Origin: Brassica napus
Taxonomy: Eukaryota > Streptophyta > Magnoliopsida > Brassicales > Brassicaceae
Direction: 5' to 3'
Assembly (NCBI RefSeq): GCF_020379485.1
Contig: NC_063450.1
Span: 28,620,137-28,684,136, forward strand
DNA: 64,000 nt
Part shown: piece after piece, positions 1 to 11,929 of the stretch
Layout of the letters: each line of letters starts with the position of its first letter
Position numbering within the stretch: position 1 is the first letter of the stretch
Program-made: the position numbers and the translations under genes
Notes under the pieces: generated by a model
Told to the model about the DNA's origin: nothing
Database searches by the model: none
The model's input: the letters and a program-made list of their open reading frames with translations, nothing else

Positions 1-112
1 GCTTATCAACACACCACTCTGAAGTTTTGAGGGTTGGGGGGCCGACTGGTGATAGAGGTTCAGTAGTAGATAACCACGATTCTCTCTGGTTGTTGACTCT
101 TGTACCAGAGCA
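1..112 (-). pseudogene. LINE reverse transcriptase, distal piece (left half of an interrupted copy)
   Basis: Read on the minus strand this stretch is an open frame typical of the segment after the RT thumb in plant L1-type LINEs (WSI.. then ESWLSTTEPLSP). It is the direct continuation of the LINE pseudogene at 12983-14274. If the LTR element 118-12977 and one AATAG copy are removed, the frame runs straight through the junction (WSICSGTRVNNQ then RESWLS). The LINE continues off the left edge of the window. No intact protein is expected. Confidence 0.75.
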
Positions 113-117
113 AATAG

Positions 118-1443
118 TGTTAGGTTTTCAGAGTTCATGCTGTGTGTGTGAGAAGAAGCCACTAAGGGAGAAATGAGAGCTTAAACTGAAGAGAGAAAGG
201 TCTAGTGAAAACAATATGAACTTGGACATAAACAAGAGATTTAGAGAGATTAAGAGATTTAAGTATAAGAAAGGGAGAGATTAAGGGATTCTTATCTAAG
301 AACACACTTTGTATTATGAAGGAGGAGGGAAAATCCCCCTCTCTCTTTAAGAGAGTTACAAAATGTCCATACACATGGCTTATATAAGCTTTACATGTTT
401 GCGACATTAGAAACCTAAATCTAATGGATAGAAATGACTTGAGAGGAATGGATGGCTAGGATGGAGTTTTCTTGTTTGCAATCTGAGTGAATTGATCTGA
501 TTGGAGTAGAGAATGCTGGCTGGTGATTGGTTGATTCAAACTGGTCAAGCCAAGGGCTGGCTCCTGATTGGTTCTCTTAAGACTCCCATGAACCTTGTTC
601 ACAAAGATGGCTAGATACATGGTCCAAGATGCTCCTTCTTTACACCTTTGGACATGCTGTCTTTTGGAAACACTTGGACAACGCCCTCTCTCCTCCTTAT
701 CCATAAATGGTCACATTTCTCTTGGATAAGGTTGCCTGATTGCTGGACAAACCGACGCCCTAAGATTGCACTAGTTCTGGTCGGCCCGGGTGAAGTACGG
801 TCGATGGTATGGACCGCCTGTCCGTACCTCACCCTATATTTGCACAACTCTCCCAACTCCTTAAATAGTTGAACCTGACTTGGTTTGGGTCGCCCTAAGC
901 TTGTACGGTACGTACAATGCCTGTACCGATGGTCGACCCTATTTCACCACTCTTCAAGCTTGAAACCTTGAAGAACTTCCTCATTAAAAACCTCACCAAG
1001 GAAAACCCTTTGGGACAAAACCTTGATGAGGGAAAAAGAGTAGAGCCTTCAAGGCCTAGGGATTGGCCAGTGATCCTATATGCCTTAGTATCACTGAGGT
1101 TTAGGCACATACGCTCTGGATCACGGCCTCTTCACTTCACCACTCTTCTTGGACTTCTTCTCGAACTCGATTTGTGTCTTCCCTTCTCTCATGGCTTCTC
1201 GCCATCTCCATCAGGTAAGATCACGCCCACTTCATTGAGAATCCAAGTAAGGTACCTGATACATCATTCCACAAGTGTATCAGTTCTCAGGAGATAAACC
1301 TATCATGAATGTATATAAAGAGATAAAGATCAGGTTTACTCCCTTGTATAAATGATGAGGAGTGGCTGCTCTTCACACGCCACTTGAATCCCTGACTTGA
1401 TGAGCTTAACAGCTCCTTCTCTTATCATGCAAGCTCATCCACA
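118..1443 (-). repeat. 3' LTR of the LARD-like element
   Basis: Positions 118-943 match 11930-12760 closely. Positions 944-1443 do not match the other LTR. They contain a purine-rich tail motif common in plant LTR elements (around 975-1040 on the minus strand) and a TATATA-like box near 1310. A TATATAAG-type box also lies in the shared part near 380-390. Confidence 0.75.
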
Positions 1444-1455
1444 CTCCCCCTCAAG
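1444..1455 (-). other. Polypurine tract of the LARD-like element
   Basis: On the minus strand the sequence reads CTTGAGGGGGAG immediately before the 3' LTR start TGTGGATGAG, the usual plus-strand primer position. Confidence 0.7.
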
Positions 1456-2350
1456 CTTGAGACCGAGTATAAGGAAGGTCCAAGCTTGATGGTGAGCGCA
1501 TGATAGCTCCATGATAAGCCTTGTGGAGAGCACCTCCTTCTCTTTCAGACTTGATGCTTGAATCTTCCACTACATCACCATTGCACTGAGGAGATACCTC
1601 AGCCCACTCTCCAAGCACCTCACACTAGCTTGTTGAGTGACTTTCTTCTTCCCTCCACTTCGGCTGGATCATTCCATGAACAGCTTGCAATGGCCTTAAG
1701 TAACACAGGTCATTGAGCAACAGAATCATCAGGTGGCTCACTTTGCTCCCCTCCTCAAGCTTGGATTGAGTATGGGTCCAAGCTTGAAGTGAGCCTCGGT
1801 GAGCCTTAAGATCAGGAGCACAACATCTCATGGACTACGCTTCAACCACTGATCAACCCTTCCCTTTATCTCCAATGCCTTCTGGTCACCAGTCTCCTCC
1901 AGACTTAGGTGATGACCACTCGCCTTGTGTATCCACATACACCCCAGCGACCATTCCCAATGGGTAAAGTCTTCCTCTTCTACTTGGATTGATGATGGAC
2001 AAAGATCACATCATGTGGACCTGAAACATCACTCAAACTCCAGCAAAGATAAGACACAAGCATTGGGATCAATCTTTGACTAATCATCGTTTGATCTCTA
2101 ATGTCACAAGCTATGCAACAGATTGAAACAAGCATTATCAAGTTCACATCTTTGCAAGCAATCTCTCTAAGTACAAGCAAGATCAAATCAGATTCAAGAC
2201 AAGCTACTTAGGCATTCTAACTTCTGCCTTAACTACATTTAGACTTGAATCTAAGTGTATCAATCTAAGGCAGCAGCAAGATGACAGTATGAACTAACCT
2301 TAATCAGTTTCTATTCATGAATTCAACAAGAGATAAGACAATACAATCAA
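1456..2350 (-). other. Internal non-coding region of the LARD-like element (3' side)
   Basis: About 0.9 kb with no convincing ORF. The motif CAAGCTTGA with flanking purines occurs several times (around 1450, 1485, 1757 and 1780), suggesting an internal duplication. Nothing else is recognisable. Confidence 0.5.
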
Positions 2351-2814
2351 GGGAAGTTTACTAAAATGACTCAAATTAATTGTGTTATTACTAGAATGAC
2401 TCATATTTTTCAAAAATTATTAGAATATTTTTCTGGTCGAAATTGCCCTTATCCATAGTTATAACAAAAAAAAATATTACCAAAGTACCCTTACCATTTG
2501 GTCGTCGGCAGATTTATTTTCAAAAAAATAAATCTATCGAGTAATAAATCTGTTTAGAAAATCTGTTTAGAAAAATAAATCTATCGTTAAAGTGGTGTCA
2601 GATTTATTGCCACGATAGAGTTAATTGTACGATTTGAATAGAAAACAGATTTTTAAGAATATGTCTGGCGAATGAAGTGGTAGATTTGTTACAAATGATC
2701 GATTTTTGTGGTCAGCTTGCTTTCTCATGTACCGACTTATTTTCTTATGTACGACTTGTTTTTTTATGACAGATTTATATATCCGACTTAAAATGGTTGG
2801 TAGATTTTTAATTT

Positions 2815-3071
2815 TGTTATAAACCAAATGATGATCAACCATGGACCAGCCCGTACTGCAGGCCCAATCCGGGACATGATAAAGGCAACCAGAGACTATG
2901 TGTTTATCTAGTATATATTCCATGTATATCTGTAACATAGTGTTTATCCTTATCCTTATCTTGTTAGGATAAACATGACCTTATGACGGTCTAATACCTT
3001 GTATATATATGGACCTTCTGGTCGACAGTAATGAGAACAGAAGTATTTTCCCCAACACTTCATTCACAACA
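2815..3071 (+). repeat. 5' LTR of the GAG-only Copia element
   Basis: Begins TGTTATAAACC and ends CACAACA, with a TATATATATGG promoter-like box near 3005. Nearly identical to 8900-9156. Confidence 0.9.
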
Positions 3072-4807
3072 CGTTATCAGCATGATAGACTCCAAAACCC
3101 TTAGACAAAACCTAACCTAAAATCCGTCACACATAAACCCTAATTCAGGCGCAACTTAAGATCGATCTATCTCTCAAACCCTGAGGAACCAGACGACGAG
3201 CCACATATCAAATTGAAGCTCTTGATGAGACGAATCCATCAACGAAAACCGTTCGTCGATCCGATCTCAGACGAGCCCACACTCGCAGAAACAATACACG
3301 GCGCCATCTTGGTCTTTTGGAACCCTAATTCCGAAAAAACCCCAAATTGTTCTTGCTTGCGTTCCGGCTTACAAACACCCGATCAGCTCCAGTCCTAAGG
3401 TGTTCCTGATCCTAGATGACCTCAGTTTCCAGTTCACATCACAGCCAGCTTGAGTTCCCAATCAACCCGCTCGCGAACTCAAGAAGAAGACGCGTCTCGC
3501 CTCAGCACGCGACAGTTCCAGCTCGTCCCATCTCGTGTCCGTTCGAGGTTCTCTTGGTGGTCCGGGTTCTACAATCTGCAAAACAAAGGTAATCCTAAAT
3601 TCTGAGAACATGAATCGAACCTGATTGTTTGTAAAGATTGAAACCCTAAAAACTAATCTCTAAGATGAAAGCCTTAAGACAAATAGATCAAACCCTAAAA
3701 GAGTAAATCGGAGCTCGAATAAGTCCGGTCCCCTAAACCATAATTCGAGATTGATCTATTGATCAATTAAAATCAAAGTCTTAATGATTTTGAATCTCAA
3801 ATCAAACTCTCTTGATCAAAGATCGAAGTTTTTGAAATCCCCTGAAACCCTAATTTGGAAAAACGATTTTAAAATTGTTTGATTTGAAATTTGATTGTTT
3901 GTTTGATCACCTAGAGATATTGATTGTTTAAACTCGAATCTGTATTGCTTGACATGTTTAAACTAAAAATCCTAATTAAACTTGATAAAGATCTTGATTA
4001 TATCATCTCATGGCCGTGTGGCCTTATTGCTTTCATAATCGAATTTGATCATACCTAATTGATTGCAATTGAACCTAGATATTACTCTAAGGATGACATT
4101 GAATTGAACTAAATAGCCGTGTGGCTCCTACTTGGCCGTAAGGCATATACCTTGGCCGTGAGGCATTGTTTGAAAGTTTAAATGTTTAAAACTCTAAATC
4201 TCGTTTTAAATCTTAAAAGGCCTTGAAACCTTAAATCTTAAAACCGAATCCTACTAGTGTTTAAATCAGAAACCCTAGGATTGATTAAGGATTTCTTGCA
4301 TACATATGAATCTGAATATGGATTGCATTCATACTGTTTAAATAAGAATCGACCAGCATGTAGTTTATACAATCTTGAAACCGGTTGCATTAGATATAAC
4401 TGCATGGCCGAGTGGCTTGATGAATTGATCGCACCATGGTCATTTCTAGATTGATTGTTTTTCATAAATGCGTAAAAACATGTTTGTGGCCGAGCTTGTT
4501 AATATATCTTGCGGCCGCATGATCACATTGTGAAACTCAATTTTAAATGATGATGTGATTCAGATGTCGAAAATCTCAAACAGAGAAATATTCAGTCTCT
4601 AAACTCTCTAATCTAAACCTTGTGTTTGAAAAAAGAGGACCTTAAATATGAAAAATACATTGATCCACACCTTAAACAGTATGGTTTTAAGAAAATGCAT
4701 CATTTAGAAAAATTTTTTCTTTTGGTCCTTGTGTGGCATTGATATGAAGCATGAAAAAATTTCAAAAAGATTACTTGTTTAAGACCTGTTTTGAATAATG
4801 ATTTCAG
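3072..4807 (+). other. 5' leader of the GAG-only Copia element
   Basis: A long untranslated leader of 1.7 kb. It contains the repeated phrase GGCCGTGTGGC / GGCCGTGAGGC (around 4012, 4122, 4134, 4154, 4405 and 4489) in AT-rich sequence, possibly a packaging or dimerisation region by position. No convincing ORF. Confidence 0.45.
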
Positions 4808-5506
4808 ATGTCGAGTTTCATACCCTCAGATTACAAACCCCTTGATCTCTCTGGAGATAATTATCTTGATTGGGCTATAAATACTTCAGCCGTCTTGAAG
4901 TCTAGAGGACTTGGGAAGTGCATCAAGTATGGCAATGACACCCTTGCGTGTGAAAGACACAGAGCTATAATGATTATGCGACACCATCTCTGTGAGGACC
5001 TAAGAGACGAGTTTGGATATGTTAATGATCCTCATAATCTCTGGTCATTTTTGAATCCTAGATTCTGTGAGCCATTGTTGCACGAATCCAAGAAAAAATG
5101 GGAAGCTCTAAGGTTCCAGGATTATGAATCCGTGGACAATTATCACTCTGATCTTATGAGAATCACCTATAGTCTTAGACTATGTGGTGAATTGGTAACA
5201 AACGAGGATTTGTTAAACAAAACTCGTGACACATTCCATTCAGAGGAAGTGTTGTTATCACATCAGGCCAAAGGTTTCACCACCTATTATGACCTGTTCT
5301 CATATTTATTAGACATTGAGCAAAAGAAGCAGAAAAGGATGGATAACATCAGACGGTTTAATGACATCATGGAGATATATTATGAAGTACTAGACAGTGA
5401 GATGAAAATCCCTGAAGCTAATAAAGCCACATTTGATAAGAATAGATCTGAGGAGGATTCCGAGTGGACACTCATGGACCATGTGGTCGGATTATACATT
5501 GAATAA
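4808..5506 (+). CDS. Copia-type Gag protein (UBN2-like), no zinc knuckle
   Basis: An intact 232-residue ORF. The N-terminus has the Copia gag hallmark LDLSGDNYLDWAI (residues about 11-25). This is followed by a helical capsid-like region with LRDEFGYVNDPHNLW (about 67-81), then the KKWEALRFQDYESVDNYHSDL block (residues about 96-116), which is typical of the retrotransposon gag family. It would form the particle that packages element RNA in the cytoplasm. The ORF stops before any CCHC zinc knuckle or protease, so it ends earlier than a usual Copia gag of 300 residues or more. The first ATG fits because it lies just before the conserved start of the family. An intact gag in an element lacking pol suggests selection for gag or recent loss of pol. 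Confidence 0.8.
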   Translation: MSSFIPSDYKPLDLSGDNYLDWAINTSAVLKSRGLGKCIKYGNDTLACERHRAIMIMRHHLCEDLRDEFGYVNDPHNLWSFLNPRFCEPLLHESKKKWEALRFQDYESVDNYHSDLMRITYSLRLCGELVTNEDLLNKTRDTFHSEEVLLSHQAKGFTTYYDLFSYLLDIEQKKQKRMDNIRRFNDIMEIYYEVLDSEMKIPEANKATFDKNRSEEDSEWTLMDHVVGLYIE

Positions 5507-8500
5507 TTTTCCGACATTCTGATTTTATGTTTTCATATTTGATTTGATTTATTTGTTATTCATTTATGTTATTGAAATAATAAAAACGATTTTGTTTTTA
5601 TATATTATCTTGCTTGGTCTTGCTTGATGATTCTTGATTAAATAACAAATAAAACCTTAATAAAAGGATAATCAGTCCACTGATAGTTGATTTCATGCAT
5701 GGTTTAACTTTACCTTGATTGTATAGGTTTAACTTTACCTTCCTGCAATCACATAAAATCAATTGTTGGGTGTAGACTAATGAGTCAGTTCACTGATAGA
5801 TTGATTTCTCGCATAGATTTAACTTCATCTTGATTGTATAGGTTCAACTTTACCTTCCTACAATCACTTGAAATCAATTAATTGGTACTGACAAAGGCAA
5901 AAGACACGACATTATTCAGACCCATTGAGTTATAAAGATTTATAACATTCTACATTGAACCAGTGAGCAAAGAAAATACGATTCCTTTCAGAGTTTTGAA
6001 AAATCGCCTGAAAGCATTATGAATGCCTATACCCATATTTTCTACTGATTTATTCTATGCTAAGGATCAGTATGAAAGAGGCATAAAGCCATGGTAACCA
6101 GTATGGTTCACCACGAAATAAACACTTATGGCATGACCAGATTAGCCATCTTGATCCAAAACATGATGAAAAATTAATTAAGGCACAAAAGAAATCCCAT
6201 AAAATCTCACAATGTGTTATAAGTACACAAAAGGGAAAATCACTAAAATAATTAAGGCTCCACTGTCCTAAGCACTACGAAATTATGAGTATGTTCATGA
6301 GGGGGAGAGAGGACTAAAACCCACAGTCCATGATCATATCATAAATTCGGATTCCATGGTTTACAACCATAATATACACGGCTGGAAAGCTTTAAAGCCC
6401 TCACTAATGGTACATCACCCACGTCCAGCCTAAAGCTTAAGGACATTATGTATATAAATATTGATTTACATCAGGCCATACATGTAAGCATAGACATTCC
6501 CACCTCTGAATGATTAAGGGTCATAAACCAGACATATACACAAACCATCTTAAGAAAATACGAATATTCCACCACATATATGTGTGCCATTTAAGATGGA
6601 ACCTCAGATGAGGATTGGGAATATATATTAGATAAATAAGACTTCCTCCACGAAACTATAATGTATCTTGTGCCAAACATGGATGATTTAATCAAGTGGC
6701 CAAGAACACAGATTACAAAAGATAGTAATCTGATTATCCAACTTTGAAAGGAGAAAGTTATCAGGCTGATAAAGAATAAAGAGTAAAAGAGAAATATAAT
6801 GGTATCAACCATAGTTGTCTTGGCAAGATCCTCAGACCAAAGATTATGATCTAGACGTTCTAAAAGAATATGATCAAAAGATATAAAAGCTAGCAGAAAT
6901 ATATGCCAGACACACTGACCCGAAAAGAAAAAATGACTATGTCATACCAGCTTAAGCACCACGAATTAGATGTCTAAGAGATACAATCAAGTTGCTACAA
7001 TGTCTATTAGAGATAGACAAATAAGCTCCAAATAATAAGGAACCTCGGAAAGTAATGAAAGGTGCTCAGAATCGTACAAATCCGAGTTCATAAGAGAAAC
7101 CAGTTCAGACAGAGAAATAAGGTTGCGCAACCACACATCTAAGGTACCAGACCATGTAGTTTGGGACGCCAAACTGCAAGGTATAAAGGTCTTGGATAAT
7201 AAGATCTCAAAATCTAATTAGATCATGTCTGAAACAGTATGAAACTAAAGATAAAGAGTGTTAACACCAAAGATATATTTACATACATAAGAGCTCATAA
7301 AAGATTGTAGTACTTGGGATTTGAAGGATATAACCTGAGGATCATGAACCCACGTAGAGTACTCATAAAACCTATATAGGGACGTGGGGTGTTCAAAGAA
7401 TTCAAAGTAATTATAAGACAGATGGGCGTAGTAACCATGTACATACAGAAAAACCATCTAAGAAAGAAACCAGTGAATGGATCTTGTGAGATAAGAAATT
7501 CCGTGAGATTAAAGGACATGACCACATGTTATAGTGTGGCCATGTTCCTTCTAAATAACGTTCAAGTATAGCTTGATTACACAAGGATACTCACAAGGAC
7601 CAAGGAACAATTTATAAAGAGATATGCTCCTATATGGTGGATGCTACTACAGAAAATCAAGTTTGATTTTGTCTGGATATTTACTAAAGAAATAATGGTG
7701 TAGTAAGCAGCAAATGGATCACTGGATAAAGGTATCAACGTACCATAGAAATATGAGAAAGAAATTCTCATAGAACAAGCTTTGTTCCTAAGTTGTTTAT
7801 GGATTGTAATATACAGCAGCTGTAAGTAATATGAAAGACTAAGTATTTACTTAGTGCAGTCAGTCCATACAGAAAATATTATAATTTCTTGTGATCATAA
7901 TAAAGATCAACTGAGAGAAAAAGGTTTAATGGTTCAAAGGTTCAATGATACAAGTTATCGATTGATTAAACAGGCTATGTTTTACATATGGAAAGTCTGT
8001 AGAAAAATCATAGCCGTGTGTGTGTGTGTATGATTAAGTCAGCACGCCTAAGTGAGAACCATAAACCAGGATAGTGACCAGAAGGATGTCTGGTCGTGGC
8101 TTAATGATTATAAGCATTGCTAAAGCAAGAAAAGATCGATAACCATGTACAAAGGACATGAGTGTATAACTGCGAATTCATTGTGTGATGAGTTTCATTG
8201 CAGCAAATAATTATTGATGGTATGACCTTAGACACTCATGATTATGAACGAATATAGACAAGGTCTATAGCTCAACATGGATCGACAAAAGAAAATAAAG
8301 AATGATTGGTTACAATGGATAAAGCCATTGGCACATACGAAGAGATATAAGTCTGAATGAACGAAAGATATGAAGTAAAGTTGTTCGTATGTGTTATGGG
8401 TCTATGACTCAATATATATTGAATGTCCACGTTTTGGGAAAGCCATATAACCAAAGAGAATCCGTGGGACATGAAAAAGGACATGCAAGTAAAGTTTTAT

Positions 8501-8899
8501 TGCAGATTATAAAGTCCATCCGAGCACCGTTTGAAGCACCATCAGTTCAACCAAGACATGGAGTGATCAGCAGCAAAGATGTACATCCTGACCACATCTT
8601 AATGGAGTTCCAAAAGACATACCAACGTCCAAGACTTACAAGTTCATTCAAGGAGAATCCAGCTGATCATCTTCACCAAGTCATAGGCAACTTCAACGTT
8701 CAAGAAGACTCGGATACCAGATGGGAATGCGTCTACTACAGTGATGCATTCATCTGGGGGAGTTCATGTGTTGTACTCTTTTTCATGTCCTTGGTTTCCC
8801 ATTTTGCCACATTGGTTTTGGGGTTTTTCAGGAGAGGTTTTAATGAGGCAACATTAAGCATGCAATGAACCTGTACCGTATGTGTCGATCAAGGGGGAG
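5507..8899 (+). other. Pol-less 3' region of the GAG-only element
   Basis: About 3.4 kb with only short ORFs, and no Copia enzymatic motif found in either strand by eye. The last 150 bases before the polypurine tract (8760-8860) carry the TGTACTCTTTTTC...AATGAGGCAAC block that usually follows the RNase H end of Copia elements. The 3' end is therefore genuine, while pol is either replaced or decayed beyond recognition. A 159-codon ORF at 8389-8868 has no family I recognise. Confidence 0.55.
5671..5882 (+). repeat. Two-copy tandem repeat of about 110 bp after gag
   Basis: Two units share CCTTGATTGTATAGGTT-type cores and both end in ..ATCAATT (about 5671-5765 and 5786-5882). They lie just downstream of the gag stop. 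Confidence 0.65.
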
Positions 8900-9156
8900 T
8901 GTTATAAACCAAATGATGATCGACCATGGACCAGCCCGTACTGCAGGCCCAATCCGGGACATGATAAAGACAACCAGAGACTATGTGTTTATCTAGTATA
9001 TATTCCATGTATATCTGTAACATAGTGTTTCTCCTTATCCTTATCTTGTTAGGATAAACATGACCTTATGACGGTCTAATACCTTGTATATATATGGACC
9101 TTCTGGTCGACAGTAATGAGAACAGAAGTATTTTCCCCAACACTTCATTCGCAACA
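8900..9156 (+). repeat. 3' LTR of the GAG-only Copia element
   Basis: Matches 2815-3071 except at about four bases. Followed by the target duplication AATTT. Confidence 0.9.
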
Positions 9157-9901
9157 AATTTTACGTGGTGGCAGACTTTTTGACAGAAATCTTGGTTTGT
9201 ATAAACCAAACATAATTTAATGTTAAATTAAATCCAGTTTATCTTAATTTCGAATCTGGTTTATTTTTAGTGTTATTCAGATCAGAATTAGGTCTAATTT
9301 TTTTTGGTATTGTCGTCATCTCTTTCATCCCTCTTTTCTTTTTTTATCAAGTTGGCTTCCTTTGTAACCATCATCATTTCAAATGGCTTCCGTTGTTGCA
9401 GAGTTTTAGAGAGTTGAAGTCTCGGTATACATTATATAGGCTAATTTTTTTATCCCTTTCGTTCATTCTACCGTAAAACTCGCATGTCCTTTTGTGGTGT
9501 CTGAACTTCGACAATGACCTTTGAATGTCCAGATATTAAAAGTAACTACTGCACTAACTCTTGTCGCAGTCGCATGAATGAGTATAATTCTTTGTAGGAA
9601 TATTTGATTGATGATTACTCCCATATATTCTGCACCATCTGACCCAAATAGCAAATGTCAATGCTCACTATCACAATTCGATTGATGGTGACAACTTCAT
9701 CATGTCCTTGCATATGTTTATTGAGTGCCCACACTGATTTTAATCTCTTAAATTGCTCCGTTATATCAAGTTGGAATGAAAATTATTGTATTAAAAGGGG
9801 AGAAAACAACTCCATCATGATCAAACTTTATTAGTAAAAGTAAAGTCAAAACCCTAAGTACATGAAGTTTGTCACAACTCATAAGTAATAGATAAGACTT
9901 T

Positions 9902-10360
9902 TTACAGCTTGTGGAGTTCATCTTTGAACTTGGCCTTTATTTTCTCCCTCTTTATCTTGAGAGCAGCTGTGCTAGTCCCGACTCTGATGTCCACGGCTCC
10001 GGCAATAACTTTATCTTTGCTGGAATTTCAAACTTTTCTAGCTTTGCCGCCTTGGTAAGAGATTGTTGAACCTCGTTTACTGCATCACCGTTCTCGCATA
10101 GCTCAGAGAAGTCGCTGTATTTAACTCCTGCTTGCTCTGCCCCATTTCTCTAATGCTCTATATGATGCTACAACAAGAGCTACATAGTAGCTGTTCATTG
10201 GGTCTGTGTGTACCATAATGTTGTCAACGTAATTACTTGAAAGAAAGCTGCCTCTGCTCAACTACCTTGTAAACCTCATCGGTTTTTGCTTGATTGTTGA
10301 AGTAACCTGCTGTTACACTGTTATCACCAGCCACAATCTCCCCTCGAGGCATTGGTTTGT
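9902..10360 (-). pseudogene. Captured fragment of a LACS8/LACS9-type long-chain acyl-CoA synthetase gene
   Basis: The minus strand encodes the C-terminal part of a plant long-chain acyl-CoA synthetase, the enzyme that activates fatty acids to CoA esters. It starts [15 protein letters not shown], jumps to [17 protein letters not shown], continues with [14 protein letters not shown] and [17 protein letters not shown], and ends KAKFKDELHKL plus a stop codon. About 40 residues, including the conserved TGD and DRKK region, are missing. One-base frameshifts occur near the EKW and SESGL segments. A GTTTCAG intron end directly precedes the first exon base at 10360, so genomic DNA rather than cDNA was captured. 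It sits inside a MULE-like element and cannot make an enzyme. Assignment to LACS8/9 rests on remembered motifs; AMP-binding family membership is secure. Confidence 0.8.
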
Positions 10361-11191
10361 CTGAAACATCCATGTAATTCACGTAACAAAAACAAACTTA
10401 CACACCAACCACATTGAGTGAGTAAATCAAAGCATCCTCTCCTAAGGAACCATTGATAGTAACGCCAATTATGTTCTGTCTGAAACATCCCTATAATTCA
10501 CAAACAAAAGCAAATCAATTTCATCAGTTAAGTAACGCACAAAACTCAATCAATTACCTGAAAGCGATAAACCACTCATCTGTAGAAGTAAGTTCTTTAC
10601 ATCAAACAGTGAGAAAAAAACACAATATGACTCATAACCAAACTCTATAAACCCGAGGTAGAGAAACACAATAGTACAGGAAAATGGATGAGAAAATTGG
10701 GAAATTTAGGGTTTTTTGAAATCTAACACTCATTTAAACAATAAATGATAATAAAAACTTAGAGTTGCATTGTTTTAGGACTTACAGGTTCAATTTTCTT
10801 AGATTCAAAGGTGGATTTTGACAAAAGTGAAATCGGATTTAGGGTTCTTTTTGTATGACAGACGACGGCGAGTTGAGGTGGAGATGACAAAACGGAATGA
10901 GCCTGTCCCAGAGGAGAGCTCACCGGAGACGGAAGTGAAGAGAACCCTCCTTCGTCTTCGACGTTTCTTTCGTCGGAGAGGATAATGAGAGATTGAGAAT
11001 TCTTTTTAGGGGAAAAATAAAATAATTATCTAATATGAAAAGAAATTTCAAAAAAAAAAAGTGAATATGAAAAGGAAGGATGAGTTTTTAGTACTTTCAT
11101 TAGTCACCTGAGTTAGTCTAGTAATTGCAAAAGTTTATGAGTTATTCTAGTCATTTCAAGTATAATCAGATTCATTATAAGTAATTTCTCT
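10361..11191. other. Remainder of the MULE-like element
   Basis: No gene is visible. The phrase TCTGAAACATCC(A/C)TATAATTCAC from the LACS intron end at 10361 recurs at about 10480, so the intron edge is duplicated. 10860-10990 is GC-richer and looks like a captured 5' untranslated region, with a CTTCGTCTTCGACG-type sequence. The terminal inverted repeat closes at 11191. Confidence 0.45.
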
Positions 11192-11917
11192 ACAATCTAT
11201 CACACATTCATTTATAACTGAGGCAAAGCATTACTTATCATCAATCAACATCAGACAATGCAAAACCTTAAGTGATTTCAGTTTAATGAAAGCTAATAAG
11301 ATTTAGACAGTTTCTAACATCCTAGCACAATCATAACCAAACCGGGCAAGCATTTCATTTCTCAACATCAAACAAGACTCAATAGCATCCTGGGACTAAA
11401 CAAGTCAATATTATCAAGCATTGTCAGTCATTAACCCACGAATTGAAACACAACACAACACACAACCAGTTTCAATCACAAGCTCATATCAAGAAGGTTT
11501 AGGATTAGCTTACAACCAAGGAACCTGAGCTGGTTCCTTGAGCCTCCTTGATAACAGGACACGACTCTGGTGGATAAGAGAGCTGGATCGTCACCCAATA
11601 CCCTCTCCTTTTGTTCATAACCTCCTTCTTGAAACAACAACTCAAAAGGCTCCACCTTTCTTCACAGCCCCAAGTCACCAACTTCAGGAACAAGGGGAAA
11701 GCTTTCTTCTTGAATGGTTTCAGCTTGGACCAGAGTTGAGCCACACCTTTAATGGACATGAGAGAAGGGGAACGACCACGAGACACCACCATAGCTTCAA
11801 ACACATTCTTCTTGAAGAGAGAGAACCAGCTGGACAAGTCTTCTATGGTTTGGATTAGAGATGAGACTAGTCTTGTGATGTATATGCGGAAGCTGGAACC
11901 AAGTTCTGATGAACCTG
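11192..11917 (-). other. 5' internal region of the LARD-like element with a 141-codon ORF
   Basis: A minus-strand ORF (11505-11930) begins with the ATG embedded in the primer-binding site (ATGGTATCAGAGC gives MVSEPGSSELGSS) and runs 141 codons. It has no motif I recognise; it is serine-rich at the start and basic in the middle. Starting inside the primer site is common by chance in Copia-type elements, so translation is doubtful. The rest is AT-rich leader. Confidence 0.4.
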
Positions 11918-11929
11918 GCTCTGATACCA
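11918..11929 (-). other. Primer-binding site, initiator tRNA-Met type
   Basis: On the minus strand TGGTATCAGAGC follows the LTR end CCTAACA with no spacer. Confidence 0.9.

Larger units (their letters stand above)
2815..9156 (+). mobile_element. GAG-only Copia-type LTR retrotransposon (TR-GAG-like)
   Basis: A 6342 bp element with perfect 5 bp duplications AATTT at 2810-2814 and 9157-9161. The LTRs (2815-3071 and 8900-9156) are 257 bp each and differ at four positions by eye, so this is a younger insertion than its host. A purine tract (AAGGGGGAG) abuts the 3' LTR. The sequence after the 5' LTR (CGTTATCAGCATGATAG) is not the initiator-methionine primer site, and I do not know the matching tRNA. 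Only one long ORF is present, a Copia gag at 4808-5506. No DSGA protease, integrase or YVDD reverse transcriptase motif is seen in the remaining 3.4 kb. It resembles the described TR-GAG class of non-autonomous elements that keep gag alone. Confidence 0.85.
2351..11191. mobile_element. MULE-like (Pack-type) DNA element inside the LARD-like element
   Basis: The ends form imperfect terminal inverted repeats of about 50 bases. The left end (2351-2402) and the reverse complement of 11140-11191 share blocks such as ACTAGAATnACTCAT and an AATGA-rich core, roughly 70% by eye. The flanks are related 9-mers (ACAATCAAG at 2343, ACAATCTAT at 11192), as expected for a decayed 9 bp Mutator-type duplication. 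Without the nested Copia element (2815-9156) the element is about 2.5 kb. It carries a captured fragment of a long-chain acyl-CoA synthetase gene and no transposase. The exact end bases are uncertain by one or two positions. Confidence 0.6.

Noticed and set aside
456..856. Minus-strand ORFs of 81-82 codons repeated at 12269-12669
   Set aside because: They are duplicated because they lie in the LTRs; no protein motif, so not genes.
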